Made by a program: the position numbers and the translations under genes. A model generated the notes under the pieces. It did not search any database and was not told where the DNA came from. It saw only the letters and a program-made list of their open reading frames with translations. Shown here one piece after another: positions 46,430 through 56,366 of a stretch of DNA of 64,000 bases. This DNA is from Bradyrhizobium sp. 200 (GTDB lineage Bacteria; Pseudomonadota; Alphaproteobacteria; Rhizobiales; Xanthobacteraceae), in contig NZ_CP064689.1 in NCBI RefSeq assembly GCF_023100945.1, positions 3,826,001 to 3,890,000 of the forward strand, written 5' to 3'. Positions within the stretch are counted from its first letter, which is position 1. Each line of letters starts with the position of its first letter.

Positions 46430-47295
46430 CCGAACGCGAGGCCGCGCCGGCGGCGGCGAGCGAATCCGATTCGCGAGTTCGCGAATCCGATTCGCGCAAT
46501 CTCACCATGCGCATCGCTGCAGCCGCCGTGCTGATTCCGCTTGCGGTCGCGATCGCCTATGCGGGCGGCTGGCTCTGGGCTGCGCTGGTGACGCTGGCGG
46601 CCATCGGCCTGTTCGTGGAATGGCTCGCAATCGTGGGTCTCGCCGGCGCTACGCGCGTGACGGTGCCGGGTGTGGCCGCGCTCGCGGTTGCCGGGTTTTG
46701 TTTTGCGTTTAGCCGTCTCGATGCCGCGCTGATCGTGCTGGCGGTCGGTTTCGCTGCCGTCGTAGCGATCGCGCCGGAGCGGCGAAGCTGGGCGGCGGCG
46801 GGATTCTTGTACGCGGCGGCGGCCGAGATCGCCTCGGTGCTGGTGCGTCTCGATCCCGTCAAGGGATTCGCTGCGCTGATGTTCGTGCTGCTGATCGTGT
46901 GGGTGACCGACAGCGGCGGCTATTTCGCGGGCCGCGGCATTGGCGGGCCGAAACTCTGGCCGCGCGTCAGCCCGAAAAAGACCTGGGCGGGTGCCGCCGG
47001 CGGGTTTGTTGCCAGCCTGGCTGTGGCGGCCGGGTTTGCCGCGTTCGATCTGGGCAAAATCGGGCCGTTGTTGATGCTTTCCGGGGGTCTTTCGGTCGTC
47101 TCACAGCTCGGTGACCTCTTCGAATCCGCCGTGAAGCGCCGTTTTGGCGTAAAGGACTCAAGTCACATTATTCCCGGCCATGGCGGGCTAATGGACCGTC
47201 TGGATGGATTTGTCGCGGCCGTCGTCGTGGCGGCACTTTTCGGCTTTCTGCGGGGCGGCGCCGATGGCGTCGGCCGCGGTCTTATGGTTTGGTGA
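46426..47295 (+). CDS. cdsA: Phosphatidate cytidylyltransferase
   Basis: Forms CDP-diacylglycerol for phospholipid synthesis. 289 aa, about eight helices, with the C-terminal CDP-diglyceride synthetase signature [20 protein letters not shown] followed by [12 protein letters not shown] 46426, overlapping the uppS stop, is chosen; ATG 46507 is an alternative that would drop the first 27 residues. Those residues are polar and contain a tandem repeat ([14 protein letters not shown]) encoded by a palindromic DNA repeat with four GANTC sites. Confidence 0.92.
   Translation: MTEREAAPAAASESDSRVRESDSRNLTMRIAAAAVLIPLAVAIAYAGGWLWAALVTLAAIGLFVEWLAIVGLAGATRVTVPGVAALAVAGFCFAFSRLDAALIVLAVGFAAVVAIAPERRSWAAAGFLYAAAAEIASVLVRLDPVKGFAALMFVLLIVWVTDSGGYFAGRGIGGPKLWPRVSPKKTWAGAAGGFVASLAVAAGFAAFDLGKIGPLLMLSGGLSVVSQLGDLFESAVKRRFGVKDSSHIIPGHGGLMDRLDGFVAAVVVAALFGFLRGGADGVGRGLMVW
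46460..46495 (+). repeat. Tandem palindromic repeat with four GANTC sites in cdsA
   Basis: Two copies of the perfect 15-bp palindrome GCGAATCCGATTCGC (46460-46474 and 46481-46495), spaced 21 bp, in frame with cdsA. Each copy contains GAATC and GATTC, so four GANTC sequences, the target of the alphaproteobacterial CcrM methylase, lie within 32 bp close to the gene start. Confidence 0.85.
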
Positions 47296-47299
47296 AACG

Positions 47300-48523
47300 A
47301 TGAGCGCAGTTCCATTGCGTAACAACAAGGCCGTGGCGGCAGCCGCCCGCACGGTGACGGTGCTGGGCGCCACCGGTTCGATCGGCGACAGCACCATGGA
47401 TTTGCTGCGCGGCGCGCGCGACCGTTACGAGGTCGAGGCGCTGACCGCGAATTCCAATGTCGAAGCGCTGGCCAAACTCGCCAAGGAATTCGGCGCACGA
47501 TTTGCTGCCATCGCCGATCCGTCGCGGCTCGGCGAACTGCAGGACGCGCTGGCGGGCACCGGCATCGAATGCGGCGCCGGCGAAAGCGCCGTCATCGAGG
47601 CCGCCGCGCGTCCCGCCGACTGGGTGATGGCGGCGGTGAGCGGTGCGGCCGGGTTGAAGCCCGCATTGGCCGCAGTCGACCGCGGCGCGGCGGTGGCGCT
47701 TGCCAACAAGGAATGCCTGGTTTGTGCCGGCGATTTCTTCATGCAGCGCGCAGCGAAAGCCGGCGCCTGCATCCTGCCGGCGGATTCCGAGCACAACGCG
47801 CTGTTTCAGGCGCTCTCTTCCGGCAATCGCGAGGAATTGGTGCGCGTGATCATCACCGCCTCGGGCGGGCCGTTCCGCACCTGGGCGCCGGCCGACATCG
47901 AGCAGGCGACGCTGGAACAGGCCTTGAAGCATCCGAACTGGAGCATGGGCCAGAAGATCACCATCGATTCGGCTTCGATGATGAACAAGGGCCTCGAAGT
48001 CATCGAGGCCTCCTATCTTTTCGCGCTAAGGGCCGACGAGATCGACGTTCTCGTGCATCCGCAGTCGATCATCCACGGCATGGTCGAGTTCTCCGATCGC
48101 TCCGTGGTTGCGCAGCTCGGCGCGCCCGACATGCGCATTCCGATCGCGCATTGCCTTGGATGGCCCGAACGAATCGTTGGCCCCTCGGCGAGGCTCGATC
48201 TTGCGAAAATCGGACAGCTCACCTTCGAGGCGCCGGATTTCGAGCGGTTCCCAGGCTTGCGGCTGGCCTATGAGGCGTTACGTACAGGCCGTGGTGCGAC
48301 CACGGTATTCAACGCCGCCAATGAGGTGGCGGTGGCGGCGTTCATTGCCGGAAAGATCAAATTCGGGTCGATCGCGCGCCTTGTCGAAGCCACCATGAAC
48401 GACTGGATTCGCGCCGGGAACCTTGCGCCTTTGAGCTCGGCCGACGACGCGATTTCCATTGACCATAACGCGCGAAATAGAGCCGCCTCCCTGTTGCCTC
48501 AAATTGCCTTAAAGGCATCCTAG
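47300..48523 (+). CDS. dxr: 1-deoxy-D-xylulose 5-phosphate reductoisomerase
   Basis: Second step of the MEP isoprenoid pathway (DXP to MEP, NADPH-dependent). 407 aa with the N-terminal nucleotide-binding motif [17 protein letters not shown], the substrate/metal region [14 protein letters not shown] and [10 protein letters not shown], and [20 protein letters not shown]. The longer open frame overlaps cdsA; ATG 47300, five bases after the cdsA stop with GGTGAA as a weak ribosome-binding site, is chosen. Supplies precursors for uppS two genes upstream. Confidence 0.95.
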   Translation: MSAVPLRNNKAVAAAARTVTVLGATGSIGDSTMDLLRGARDRYEVEALTANSNVEALAKLAKEFGARFAAIADPSRLGELQDALAGTGIECGAGESAVIEAAARPADWVMAAVSGAAGLKPALAAVDRGAAVALANKECLVCAGDFFMQRAAKAGACILPADSEHNALFQALSSGNREELVRVIITASGGPFRTWAPADIEQATLEQALKHPNWSMGQKITIDSASMMNKGLEVIEASYLFALRADEIDVLVHPQSIIHGMVEFSDRSVVAQLGAPDMRIPIAHCLGWPERIVGPSARLDLAKIGQLTFEAPDFERFPGLRLAYEALRTGRGATTVFNAANEVAVAAFIAGKIKFGSIARLVEATMNDWIRAGNLAPLSSADDAISIDHNARNRAASLLPQIALKAS

Positions 48524-48566
48524 AGGGTTGGGGACGGAGCCATTGGCTCTTGTCGAGGGGAACCTG

Positions 48567-49742
48567 ATGTCAGAGTTTTTTCTAAATAGTTTCAATACGT
48601 TGGGCCATGGGCTCGTCGGCTACATCATTCCCTTTCTGTTTGTCCTGACCATCGTCGTGTTCTTCCATGAACTCGGCCACTTCCTGGTCGCCCGATGGGC
48701 GGGCGTGAAGGTGCTGACCTTCTCGCTCGGTTTCGGACCGGAACTTGTCGGCTTCAACGACCGCCATGGCACGCGCTGGAAGATCTCCGCGATCCCGCTC
48801 GGCGGCTATGTGAAGTTCTTCGGCGACGAATCGGAAGCCTCGACGCCCGCCTCGGCCGAAACGCTCGACCGCATGAGCGAGGAGGAGCGGGCGGGCAGTT
48901 TCCATCACAAGAAAGTCGGCGCGCGCGCGGCCATCGTGGCCGCCGGTCCGATCGCGAATTTCATTCTGGCGATCGTCATCTTCACCTGTCTTTTCACGTT
49001 CTTCGGCAAGCCGAGCACGACGGCGCGCGTCGACAAGATCGAAGCCAGCAGCGCCGCCGAGCGGGCGGGCTTTCAGGTCGGCGACGTCGTCACTGCGATC
49101 GACGGCAAGACGATCGGCAGCTTCTCCGACATGCAGCGCCTCGTCAGCGTCCGCGCCGGCGACACCCTGACCTTCACCGTCAAGCGCGGTGATTCCACGC
49201 TGCAACTGAAGGGCACGCCGGAACTGCGCGAAGTGAAGGATCCCTTCGGAAACACGCAGCGGCTTGGGATTCTCGGCATCACCCGGGCGACCTCGCCGGG
49301 CGAAGTCACCACGGAGAAAGTCGATCCGGCGAGCGCGCTCTGGCTGGGAATCAAGGAAACCTGGTTCGTCATCGATCAGACGCTGGCCTATATCGGCAAC
49401 ATCTTCACCGGCCGGGCGAGCGCCGACCAGATCGGCGGACCGATTCGAATCGCGCAAATTTCGGGGCAAGTCGCGACGCTGGGGCTGATTCCGCTGCTCC
49501 ATCTGGCGGCGGTGCTGTCGATTTCAATCGGGCTGTTGAATCTGTTCCCGGTTCCCTTGCTCGATGGCGGCCACCTTTTGTTCTACGCGGCCGAGGTGCT
49601 TCGAGGGCGGCCTTTGTCGGAAAAATCGCAGGAATACGGGTTCCGCGTGGGGCTGGTTCTAGTGCTGATGTTGATGGTGTTCGCTTTCTATAACGACTTC
49701 CACCAGGTGCCCTGGCTGAAGGGGCTGTTCGGGAGATCGTAG
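48567..49742 (+). CDS. rseP: Site-2 protease RseP
   Basis: Intramembrane zinc metalloprotease (M50) cleaving anti-sigma factors and signal-peptide remnants. 391 aa: HELGH metal site in the first helix (about residues 32-36), a GGYVKFFGDE motif, a PDZ domain (about residues 135-220), and the third zinc ligand in LNLFPVPLLDGGHLLFY. ATG 48567 with a CGAGGGGAA ribosome-binding site is preferred to the upstream in-frame start at 48528. Confidence 0.95.
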   Translation: MSEFFLNSFNTLGHGLVGYIIPFLFVLTIVVFFHELGHFLVARWAGVKVLTFSLGFGPELVGFNDRHGTRWKISAIPLGGYVKFFGDESEASTPASAETLDRMSEEERAGSFHHKKVGARAAIVAAGPIANFILAIVIFTCLFTFFGKPSTTARVDKIEASSAAERAGFQVGDVVTAIDGKTIGSFSDMQRLVSVRAGDTLTFTVKRGDSTLQLKGTPELREVKDPFGNTQRLGILGITRATSPGEVTTEKVDPASALWLGIKETWFVIDQTLAYIGNIFTGRASADQIGGPIRIAQISGQVATLGLIPLLHLAAVLSISIGLLNLFPVPLLDGGHLLFYAAEVLRGRPLSEKSQEYGFRVGLVLVLMLMVFAFYNDFHQVPWLKGLFGRS

Positions 49743-49891
49743 AAGCGGCTTTTTCAAGGCGTTGCCCATTGGCAACGTCTTGGAATGAAATTGGAATCGC
49801 ACCGCGATGTCTGGTTTGCCCCCCTGTCGAAATTGGCTACAAGCAATGCAACTTTGGGAATCTGTCGGCTCGTAGGGGTACGGACCGGCAT

Positions 49892-52483
49892 ATGAATGAC
49901 GAGGGCGCGTTGCGCATGATGTTGGGAATGCGAGTGCGGGGGGCTCTGCTGGGCGCTCTGATCATGGTTGCCGCCCCGGTGGGGGGCGCGCTGGTGTCTG
50001 AGCCGGCTGCGGCCCAGACAGTGGCGTCGATCGCCGTCGAGGGGAACCGGCGTGTCGAAGTTGAAACCATCCGTTCCTACTTCAAGCCGGGCCCTGGCGG
50101 CCGCCTCGGGCAGGCCCAGATCGATGACGGCCTGAAGGCGCTGATCGAGACCGGCCTGTTCCAGGACGTGCGAATCAACCAGGTGGGCGGCCGGCTGGTC
50201 GTCACCGTGGTCGAAAACGCCGTGATCGGGCGTATCGCCTTCGAAGGGAACAAGAAGGTCAAGGACGAGCAGCTTTCGGCTGAAATCCAGTCCAAGCCGC
50301 GCGGCACATTCTCTCGCCCGACGGTTCAGTCGGACGCCCAGCGCATCGCCGAAATCTACCGGCGCTCCGGCCGCTATGACGTGCGCGTCACCCCTGAAAT
50401 CATCGAGCAGCCGAACAACCGCGTCGACCTGATCTTCACGGTCACCGAAGGCAGCAAGACCGGCGTCAAATCGATCGAGTTCGTCGGCAACGTCGCCTAT
50501 TCGGACTATCGCCTGAAGGACGTCATCAAGACACGCGAATCCAACCTTCTGAGCTTCCTTGGCGGCAACGACGTCTACGATCCCGACCGGGTCGAGGCCG
50601 ACCGCGACCTGATTCGCCGCTTCTATCTCAAGAACGGTTACGCCGACGTCCAGGTGGTCGCCGCGCTAACCGAATATGACCCCGACAAGAAGGGCTTCCT
50701 CGTCACCTTCAAGATCGAGGAGGGGCAGCAATATCGCGTTGCTTCCGTCGACTTCCAGACCTCCATCGCGACCCTCGATGCCACCTCGATGCGCAGCTTC
50801 TCTCGCGTCAGCGTCGGCTCGGTCTACAACGCCGAAGCACTCGAGAAATCCGTCGAGGAAATGCAGATCGAGGCCTCGCGGCGCGGCTACGCCTTCGCCG
50901 TGGTGCGCCCGCGCGGCGATCGCAATTTCGAACAGCACACCGTTTCGATCGTGTTCGCGGTCGATGAGGGCCCGCGAACCTATATCGAGCGCATTAACGT
51001 TCGCGGCAACACCCGCACCCGCGACTACGTGATCCGCCGCGAGTTCGACCTGTCCGAAGGCGATGCCTACAACCGCGCGCTGGTCGATCGTGCCGAGCGC
51101 CGGTTGAAGAATCTCGACTTCTTCAAGAGCGTGAAGATCCTGACCGAACCCGGCTCGTCGACCGATCGCGTGATCCTGATCGTCGATCTCGAAGAGAAGT
51201 CGACCGGCGACTTCTCGGTGTCGGGCGGCTATTCGACCACGGACGGTGCGCTGGCCGAAGTCAGCGTTTCCGAACGCAACTTCCTCGGCCGCGGCCTGTA
51301 CGCGAAGGCAGCCGTGACCTACGGTCAGTACGCGCGCGGCGGTTCGCTGTCGTTCGTCGATCCCTATTTGCTGGACTATCGCGTCGCGCTCGGCCTTGAT
51401 CTGTTCTACCGCGAGCAATTGGCCAACAGCTACATCGCTTACGGCACCAAGACGATGGGCTTCAGCCCGCGGCTCGGCTTCACGTTGCGGGAAGATCTCG
51501 CACTGCAGTTGCGCTACTCGATCTATCAACAGGAAATCTCGCTGCCGAACGCGCTTGCGAACTGCAACAACAACTCCTCGAACTCGTTGCTCGCGTTCAA
51601 CCCGAGCCCGGCATTTGCGAATCTGGTCGGTGCTCCCGCGGGCGGATCGATCACGTCAGGAGGCCAAACCGCCACTGACACCTCCGGCCAGGGCCTGTGG
51701 TGCTACAGCGACGGCGAAGCCTCGCTGCCGGTTCGCAGGGAACTGGAGAGCGGCAAGGCACTGACCTCGTCGATCGGCTATTCGCTGAACTACAACACGC
51801 TGGACAACAACAAGAATCCGACCGACGGCTTGCTGATCGACTGGAAGCAGGACTTCGCCGGTGTCGGTGGCGACGTGAAGTACATCAAGTCGGCCGTCGA
51901 CGCGAAGTACTACACCCCGCTGGTCGCCGACATCGTCGGCCTGATCCACCTCCAGGGCGGTATTCTCAACGAGTTCGGCGGCAGCGAACTGCGCATGCTG
52001 GATCACTTCCAGATGGGTCCGAACCTGGTTCGCGGCTTTGCGCCGAACGGCATCGGCCCGCGCGACATCAACCCGTACGGCACGCGTGACGCGCTCGGCG
52101 GCACCAAGTACTGGGGCGCTTCGTTCGAATTGCAGATGCCGTTCTGGTTCCTGCCGAAGGAAGTCGGACTCAAGGGATCGGTCTATGCCGACGCCGGCGG
52201 CCTGTTCGACTACAAGGGTCCGACGTCTTGGGCGGCGACGGGCGAGGTCAACGTGCCCGGTTGCGTCCCGCCGACCCAGGCGACGGCAACGACTGGGGCC
52301 TCTCCCGGAACCTGTTTGGGATTGCAGTATGACGACGGCAACGTGGTCCGTACCTCGGTAGGTGTCGGTCTCATATGGGCTTCGCCGTTCGGTCCGTTGC
52401 GCTTCGACTATGCGGTTCCGCTTACGAAGGGTCAGTTTGACCGTGTGCAGCAATTCAAGTTTGGCGGCGGCACATCGTTCTAA
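49892..52483 (+). CDS. bamA: Outer-membrane protein assembly factor BamA
   Basis: 863-aa Omp85 protein that inserts beta-barrels into the outer membrane. A signal peptide (ending AAAQT) is followed by five POTRA domains (to about residue 440; each with a VEGNRR/FEGNKK/FVGNVAY-like strand) and a 16-stranded barrel with the LVRGFAPNGIGPRD (RGF) motif and GPLRFDYAVPL. Start uncertain: 49892 or 49916 (MMLGMRVRG, which homologues favour); the frame extends to 49769. The loop near residues 550-600 is Asn/Ser-rich with two cysteines. Confidence 0.93.
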   Translation: MNDEGALRMMLGMRVRGALLGALIMVAAPVGGALVSEPAAAQTVASIAVEGNRRVEVETIRSYFKPGPGGRLGQAQIDDGLKALIETGLFQDVRINQVGGRLVVTVVENAVIGRIAFEGNKKVKDEQLSAEIQSKPRGTFSRPTVQSDAQRIAEIYRRSGRYDVRVTPEIIEQPNNRVDLIFTVTEGSKTGVKSIEFVGNVAYSDYRLKDVIKTRESNLLSFLGGNDVYDPDRVEADRDLIRRFYLKNGYADVQVVAALTEYDPDKKGFLVTFKIEEGQQYRVASVDFQTSIATLDATSMRSFSRVSVGSVYNAEALEKSVEEMQIEASRRGYAFAVVRPRGDRNFEQHTVSIVFAVDEGPRTYIERINVRGNTRTRDYVIRREFDLSEGDAYNRALVDRAERRLKNLDFFKSVKILTEPGSSTDRVILIVDLEEKSTGDFSVSGGYSTTDGALAEVSVSERNFLGRGLYAKAAVTYGQYARGGSLSFVDPYLLDYRVALGLDLFYREQLANSYIAYGTKTMGFSPRLGFTLREDLALQLRYSIYQQEISLPNALANCNNNSSNSLLAFNPSPAFANLVGAPAGGSITSGGQTATDTSGQGLWCYSDGEASLPVRRELESGKALTSSIGYSLNYNTLDNNKNPTDGLLIDWKQDFAGVGGDVKYIKSAVDAKYYTPLVADIVGLIHLQGGILNEFGGSELRMLDHFQMGPNLVRGFAPNGIGPRDINPYGTRDALGGTKYWGASFELQMPFWFLPKEVGLKGSVYADAGGLFDYKGPTSWAATGEVNVPGCVPPTQATATTGASPGTCLGLQYDDGNVVRTSVGVGLIWASPFGPLRFDYAVPLTKGQFDRVQQFKFGGGTSF

Positions 52484-52544
52484 GGTGTTTTGAAGCGAAA
52501 CGGACGTAGGGTCCGCGCGACGAGAACGCCTCAAGAGGAGAGGT

Positions 52545-52566
52545 CGGCTCCGTTTCTTCGGAGCCG
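52545..52566 (+). other. Hairpin between bamA and lpxD
   Basis: Perfect 8-bp stem CGGCTCCG / CGGAGCCG with loop TTTCTT, 62 bases after bamA. Just before it (52492-52535) lies a degenerate copy of the palindromic repeat seen between nuoM and nuoN. No T run follows. Confidence 0.5.
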
Positions 52567-52606
52567 GCGCTCTGATGTGAAGGTCGGCCGGACTGCGACG
52601 GGTGGA

Positions 52607-53674
52607 ATGGCGCAGCCGATATTCTTCAAGCAACCTGCTTCCTCGACGCTTGCCGAACTGGCCACGTTGACGGGAGCGGTATTGGTCGACCCCGCTCGCG
52701 GCGGCCATGCAATCAGGGGCCTTGCTTCGCTCGACGAAGCCGGTCCCATGCACTTGGCGTTCTTTGACAATCTCAAATACGCCGATCAGCTCAAGGCGAC
52801 CAGGGCCGGCGCGGTTCTGGTCAGCCCGCGCTTCGAGGCCCAGGTGCCCACCCACGTGGCGGTTCTGCGGGCGGCCCAGCCGTTCCGTGCCTTCGTGAAG
52901 CTGGCGCGCGAATGGCATGCGGACGCGCTTCGCCCGCAATCCTGGTTCGACAATGACGGCATCGCGCCATCGGCGATCATCGACCCGTCGGCCCATCTGG
53001 AGGACGGCGTGATCGTCGATCCGCTCGCGGTGATCGGACCCAGGGTCGAGATCGGCGCGGGGACCGTGATCGGTGCGGGCGCGGTGATCGGCGCCGACGT
53101 CAAGATCGGCCGGGACTGCAATGTCGGCGCCCGCACGGCGATCCAGTTCTCCCTGATCGGCAACAACGTCCTGATCCACCCCGCCTGCAGCATCGGACAG
53201 GATGGCTACGGCTTCATTTTCTTCGGCCCCGAAGGCCATCAGAAGGTGCCCCAGACCGGCCGGGTCCTGATCCAGAACAATGTCGAGGTCGGCGCCGGCA
53301 CCACCATCGACCGCGGCAGCCTGCGGGATACGGTGATCGGCGAGGGCACCAAAATCGACAATCAGGTCCAGATCGGCCACAATGTGACCATCGGCAGGCA
53401 CTGCCTGCTCGCGGCCCAGATCGGGCTCGCCGGCAGCCTGACGATCGGTGACAACGTCGCGCTGGGGGCGAAGGTGGGCATCAACAACCACCTCAAGATC
53501 GGCGACGGCGCCCAGGTAACGGCCATGAGCGGGGTCAAGGACGACATCCCGCCCAATGGCCGCTGGGGCGGTTTCTTTGCGAAGCCGACCAAGCAGTGGT
53601 TCAAGGAGATTATTGCAGTGGAGCGACTGGTGCAGGGCGGCACGGCCGGTCCGAAAGGCGAGGGACGGGAGTGA
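52607..53674 (+). CDS. lpxD: UDP-3-O-acylglucosamine N-acyltransferase
   Basis: Third step of lipid A synthesis: N-acylation of UDP-3-O-acylglucosamine. 355 aa: N-terminal LpxD domain binding uridine ([20 protein letters not shown]) and a left-handed beta-helix of hexapeptide repeats (about residues 115-310), with the catalytic His region [22 protein letters not shown]. The frame opens at 52490 but ATG 52607 gives the normal length. Stop overlaps the fabZ start (TGATG). Confidence 0.95.
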   Translation: MAQPIFFKQPASSTLAELATLTGAVLVDPARGGHAIRGLASLDEAGPMHLAFFDNLKYADQLKATRAGAVLVSPRFEAQVPTHVAVLRAAQPFRAFVKLAREWHADALRPQSWFDNDGIAPSAIIDPSAHLEDGVIVDPLAVIGPRVEIGAGTVIGAGAVIGADVKIGRDCNVGARTAIQFSLIGNNVLIHPACSIGQDGYGFIFFGPEGHQKVPQTGRVLIQNNVEVGAGTTIDRGSLRDTVIGEGTKIDNQVQIGHNVTIGRHCLLAAQIGLAGSLTIGDNVALGAKVGINNHLKIGDGAQVTAMSGVKDDIPPNGRWGGFFAKPTKQWFKEIIAVERLVQGGTAGPKGEGRE

Positions 53675-54132
53675 TGGAGGAGGCAGCGGTCAGATTCGAG
53701 CTCGTGGATATCAACGAGATCCTCAAGACGCTCCCGCACCGTTATCCGATGCTGCTGATCGACCGGGTGATCAAGATCCGGACCGATTACAGCGGCATAG
53801 GCATCAAGAACGTCACCTTCAACGAGCCGCCGTTTCTCGGCCATTTTCCCGAGCGCCCGGTCTATCCCGGCGTGATGATGATCGAGGCCATGGCGCAGAC
53901 GGCCGGCGTCATCGGCATCAAATCGGTCGAGGGCACCGAGAAGCCGCGCGCGGTTTATTTCCTCACCATCGACAAGTGCAAATTCCGCAAGCCGGTGATG
54001 CCCGGCGATACCATCGAGTATCACATGCGCTCGATCGGCCGCCGCAAGGCGATGTGGTGGTTTCACGGCGACGCCAAGGTGAATGGCAGCGTGGTCGCGG
54101 AAGCCGATGTCGGCGCGATGCTAACGGATTGA
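53674..54132 (+). CDS. fabZ: 3-hydroxyacyl-[ACP] dehydratase FabZ
   Basis: Hot-dog fold dehydratase of fatty-acid elongation, 152 aa, with the active-site motifs [13 protein letters not shown] and [20 protein letters not shown] (catalytic His and Glu). Its competition with LpxA for 3-hydroxyacyl-ACP explains the usual fabZ-lpxA adjacency; here two extra genes (54281-55418) lie between them. ATG 53674 overlaps the lpxD stop. Confidence 0.96.
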   Translation: MEEAAVRFELVDINEILKTLPHRYPMLLIDRVIKIRTDYSGIGIKNVTFNEPPFLGHFPERPVYPGVMMIEAMAQTAGVIGIKSVEGTEKPRAVYFLTIDKCKFRKPVMPGDTIEYHMRSIGRRKAMWWFHGDAKVNGSVVAEADVGAMLTD

Positions 54133-54280
54133 ATCTGACTGAATTTATCGACCACACCACGGACGTCTTCCTGATATCTTTGTTCAATCGTTGGTAGTGG
54201 AACCCACGCCGAGGTCGCTTGACGAAATTTGCCGATTAGATCTGGTTTGGGCCCACGCTTCTTTTTTAATGGAGGCGTCC

Positions 54281-54916
54281 GTGAGCAAGCTTGCGTCTAT
54301 TATTTCGTGTTTGGTCATTTTTCTGCTGATGCCGCCGCAAAGTTACGCGGCAGATCTGGGCGATCTCGTATCGTCCCTCAAGGGTGGTGGCTACGTCATC
54401 GTGTTTCGACACGGCGCCACCGACGACAGGCAGAAGGACGTCTACCCCTTCAAATTCGACGACATGAGCGCGCAGCGGCAACTGAGCGAAAAGGGGCGCG
54501 AACTGGCGCGCGAGCTTGGGGCGGCGCTCAAGAGGTTGGGTGTGCCGATCGGCGAAGTCTACACGAGCCAGCTCAATCGAGCCGTTGAAACGGGCAAGCT
54601 GCTCAGCGGCAAGGACGTCTCTCCGGTGGAAGCATTGACGGACAGCGGTGCAGGCAGTTCATCCGCAATGGCAAACCCCGACGGCAAGAATGCCAAGGCT
54701 GGACGCGCCGTGCGCGATCTCGTCAATGCACCCCCGAAAGCCGGCGCCAATAATCTGGCGGTGACGCACAAGACTAACGTCGCCGACGCCTTCGGAAAGG
54801 AGTTTTCAGATATCCGCGAAGGCGAGGCGCTCGTCTACAAGACCAGCACTTCGGGGTCGGCGGTCCTGGTTACGCGGGTGCAGCCTGCCGAATGGATCGC
54901 GCAGCCCGGTAGCTAG
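54281..54916 (+). CDS. Exported histidine phosphatase-family protein
   Basis: 211 aa with a signal peptide (about residues 1-24, ending SYAAD). The histidine-phosphatase RHG motif is visible (VIVFRHGATDDRQKD, near residue 45), with a following Arg in QLNRAVETGK. The late catalytic His is in NNLAVTHKTNV. GTG 54281 is chosen because GGAGG lies eight bases upstream; the ATG at 54269 has no ribosome-binding site. Not a normal member of the lipid A cluster; substrate unknown. Confidence 0.85.
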   Translation: MSKLASIISCLVIFLLMPPQSYAADLGDLVSSLKGGGYVIVFRHGATDDRQKDVYPFKFDDMSAQRQLSEKGRELARELGAALKRLGVPIGEVYTSQLNRAVETGKLLSGKDVSPVEALTDSGAGSSSAMANPDGKNAKAGRAVRDLVNAPPKAGANNLAVTHKTNVADAFGKEFSDIREGEALVYKTSTSGSAVLVTRVQPAEWIAQPGS

Positions 54917-55064
54917 ATTTGGTCTCGCCTGGACAGGTGTCTGCGCGGAAGGCGGCCGTGTGATTTGCGATCAATGCACATAATATTCGCTGGACGCGAG
55001 GGAACTTCAGCCTCCCGACAGGTTTGTATGTCGGTGGGAAATTGTGGTTGCCGAGACGGGCCGG

Positions 55065-55418
55065 ATGAAACTTCTCAGAGCCGCCGTAGCGCTGATAACC
55101 TCAACCGCTGTTCTCGTCGGGGTTGCAATGGCCCGCGATGATGGCCGCTACGCCAACTCCCCGCTAAAGTCCTGGTTCGACAGCCTTAGAAGCGGAAAGG
55201 GGCCATGCTGCTCCGACGCCGACGGCTCCGCCGTCGCCGACGTTGATTGGGAATCCAAGGACGGTCACTACCGCGTGCGGCTCGAGGGCCAATGGATCGA
55301 CGTGCCCGACGATGCCGTCATCACCGAGCCAAATCGTGCCGGCCGGACCATGGTCTGGCCGATCAAGGGAGCCTACGGGATTTCGATCCGCTGCTTCTTG
55401 CCCGGCAGCATGACCTGA
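55065..55418 (+). CDS. Conserved secreted protein, unknown function
   Basis: 117 aa with a signal peptide (about residues 1-26, ending AMARDD). The mature part has the pattern DGRYANSPLKSWFDSLRSGK, then GPCCSDADG, VDWESKDGHYRVRLEGQWID and a final Cys in IRCFLPGS. I recall many similar short exported proteins in Bradyrhizobium, none characterised. Three cysteines suggest a disulfide plus one free or metal-binding thiol. ATG 55065 chosen to give the signal; ribosome-binding site weak. Inserted with the phosphatase between fabZ and lpxA. Confidence 0.75.
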   Translation: MKLLRAAVALITSTAVLVGVAMARDDGRYANSPLKSWFDSLRSGKGPCCSDADGSAVADVDWESKDGHYRVRLEGQWIDVPDDAVITEPNRAGRTMVWPIKGAYGISIRCFLPGSMT

Positions 55419-55543
55419 TGACATTCTTGATACCAGCGTGCCGCAACATGACGTAACGATACGTCACTGGACAGCATTTGGATGCCGCGCTAACCACCGG
55501 AAAACGCGCGATATTCGCGTGCATCGATGGGCTGGGCTGTGTG

Positions 55544-56347
55544 ATGGGTACGATCGATCCAACCGCGCGGGTTGAGGATGGCGCTGTGATCGGCGAGGGG
55601 ACAACAATTGGTCCCTATTGCATCATCGGCCGGCACGTCGTTATCGGCGCCAACTGCAATCTGATCGCGCATGTTCACGTCACCGCGCAGACCACGATCG
55701 GGCCCGGCTGCACGATCTATCCGTTCGTCTCGCTCGGCACTCCGCCGCAATCGCTGGGCTACAAGGGCGAACTGACCCGGCTCGAGATCGGTGCGGGCTG
55801 CACCATCCGCGAATCCGTCACCATGAACGCCGGCACGGTTGCCGGCGGCGGCGTGACGCGGATCGGCGAGCGCGGCTACTTCATGAATTGCAGCCATGTC
55901 GGGCACGATTGCCAGGTCGGCAATGATGCGATTTTTGCAACCTCCGCCACGCTTGGCGGTCACTGCGAGATCGGCGATTTCGTCTTCATCGGCGGGCTGT
56001 CGGCCGTGCACCAGTTCACACGGATCGGGCCGCAGGTGATGGTCGGCGGCGTCTGCGGCGTGCGCGGAGACGTCATTCCCTTCGGCCTCGTCAACGGCCA
56101 GTATGCAAGCCTTGAAGGGCTGAACATCATCGGCATGAAGCGCCGCAAGTTCACCAAGGAGCGGCTGGCCAAGGTGCGCGCGTTCTACCAAAAACTGTTT
56201 CACGGCCCCGGCATCTTTGCCGAGCGGCTGAATGCGGTGCAGCCGCTGGCCGGAGAGGATCCGGCGATCGCCGAAATCCTCAGCTTCATCGAGCAAGGCA
56301 AGCACCGTGCGCTCTGCCTTCCCGCCGACGACGGCAACAAGCAGTGA
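55544..56347 (+). CDS. lpxA: UDP-N-acetylglucosamine O-acyltransferase
   Basis: First step of lipid A synthesis. 267 aa left-handed beta-helix (hexapeptide repeats from DPTARVEDGAVIGEGTTIGP), with the catalytic His in GYFMNCSHVGHDCQVGND and the C-terminal helical domain MKRRKFTKERLAKVRAFYQ. The frame extends upstream to 55478, but ATG 55544 matches the family N terminus. The ribosome-binding site is poor, perhaps because the gene has been separated from fabZ. Confidence 0.95.
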   Translation: MGTIDPTARVEDGAVIGEGTTIGPYCIIGRHVVIGANCNLIAHVHVTAQTTIGPGCTIYPFVSLGTPPQSLGYKGELTRLEIGAGCTIRESVTMNAGTVAGGGVTRIGERGYFMNCSHVGHDCQVGNDAIFATSATLGGHCEIGDFVFIGGLSAVHQFTRIGPQVMVGGVCGVRGDVIPFGLVNGQYASLEGLNIIGMKRRKFTKERLAKVRAFYQKLFHGPGIFAERLNAVQPLAGEDPAIAEILSFIEQGKHRALCLPADDGNKQ

Positions 56348-56366
56348 TGACGGGATCGCCGCAGCC

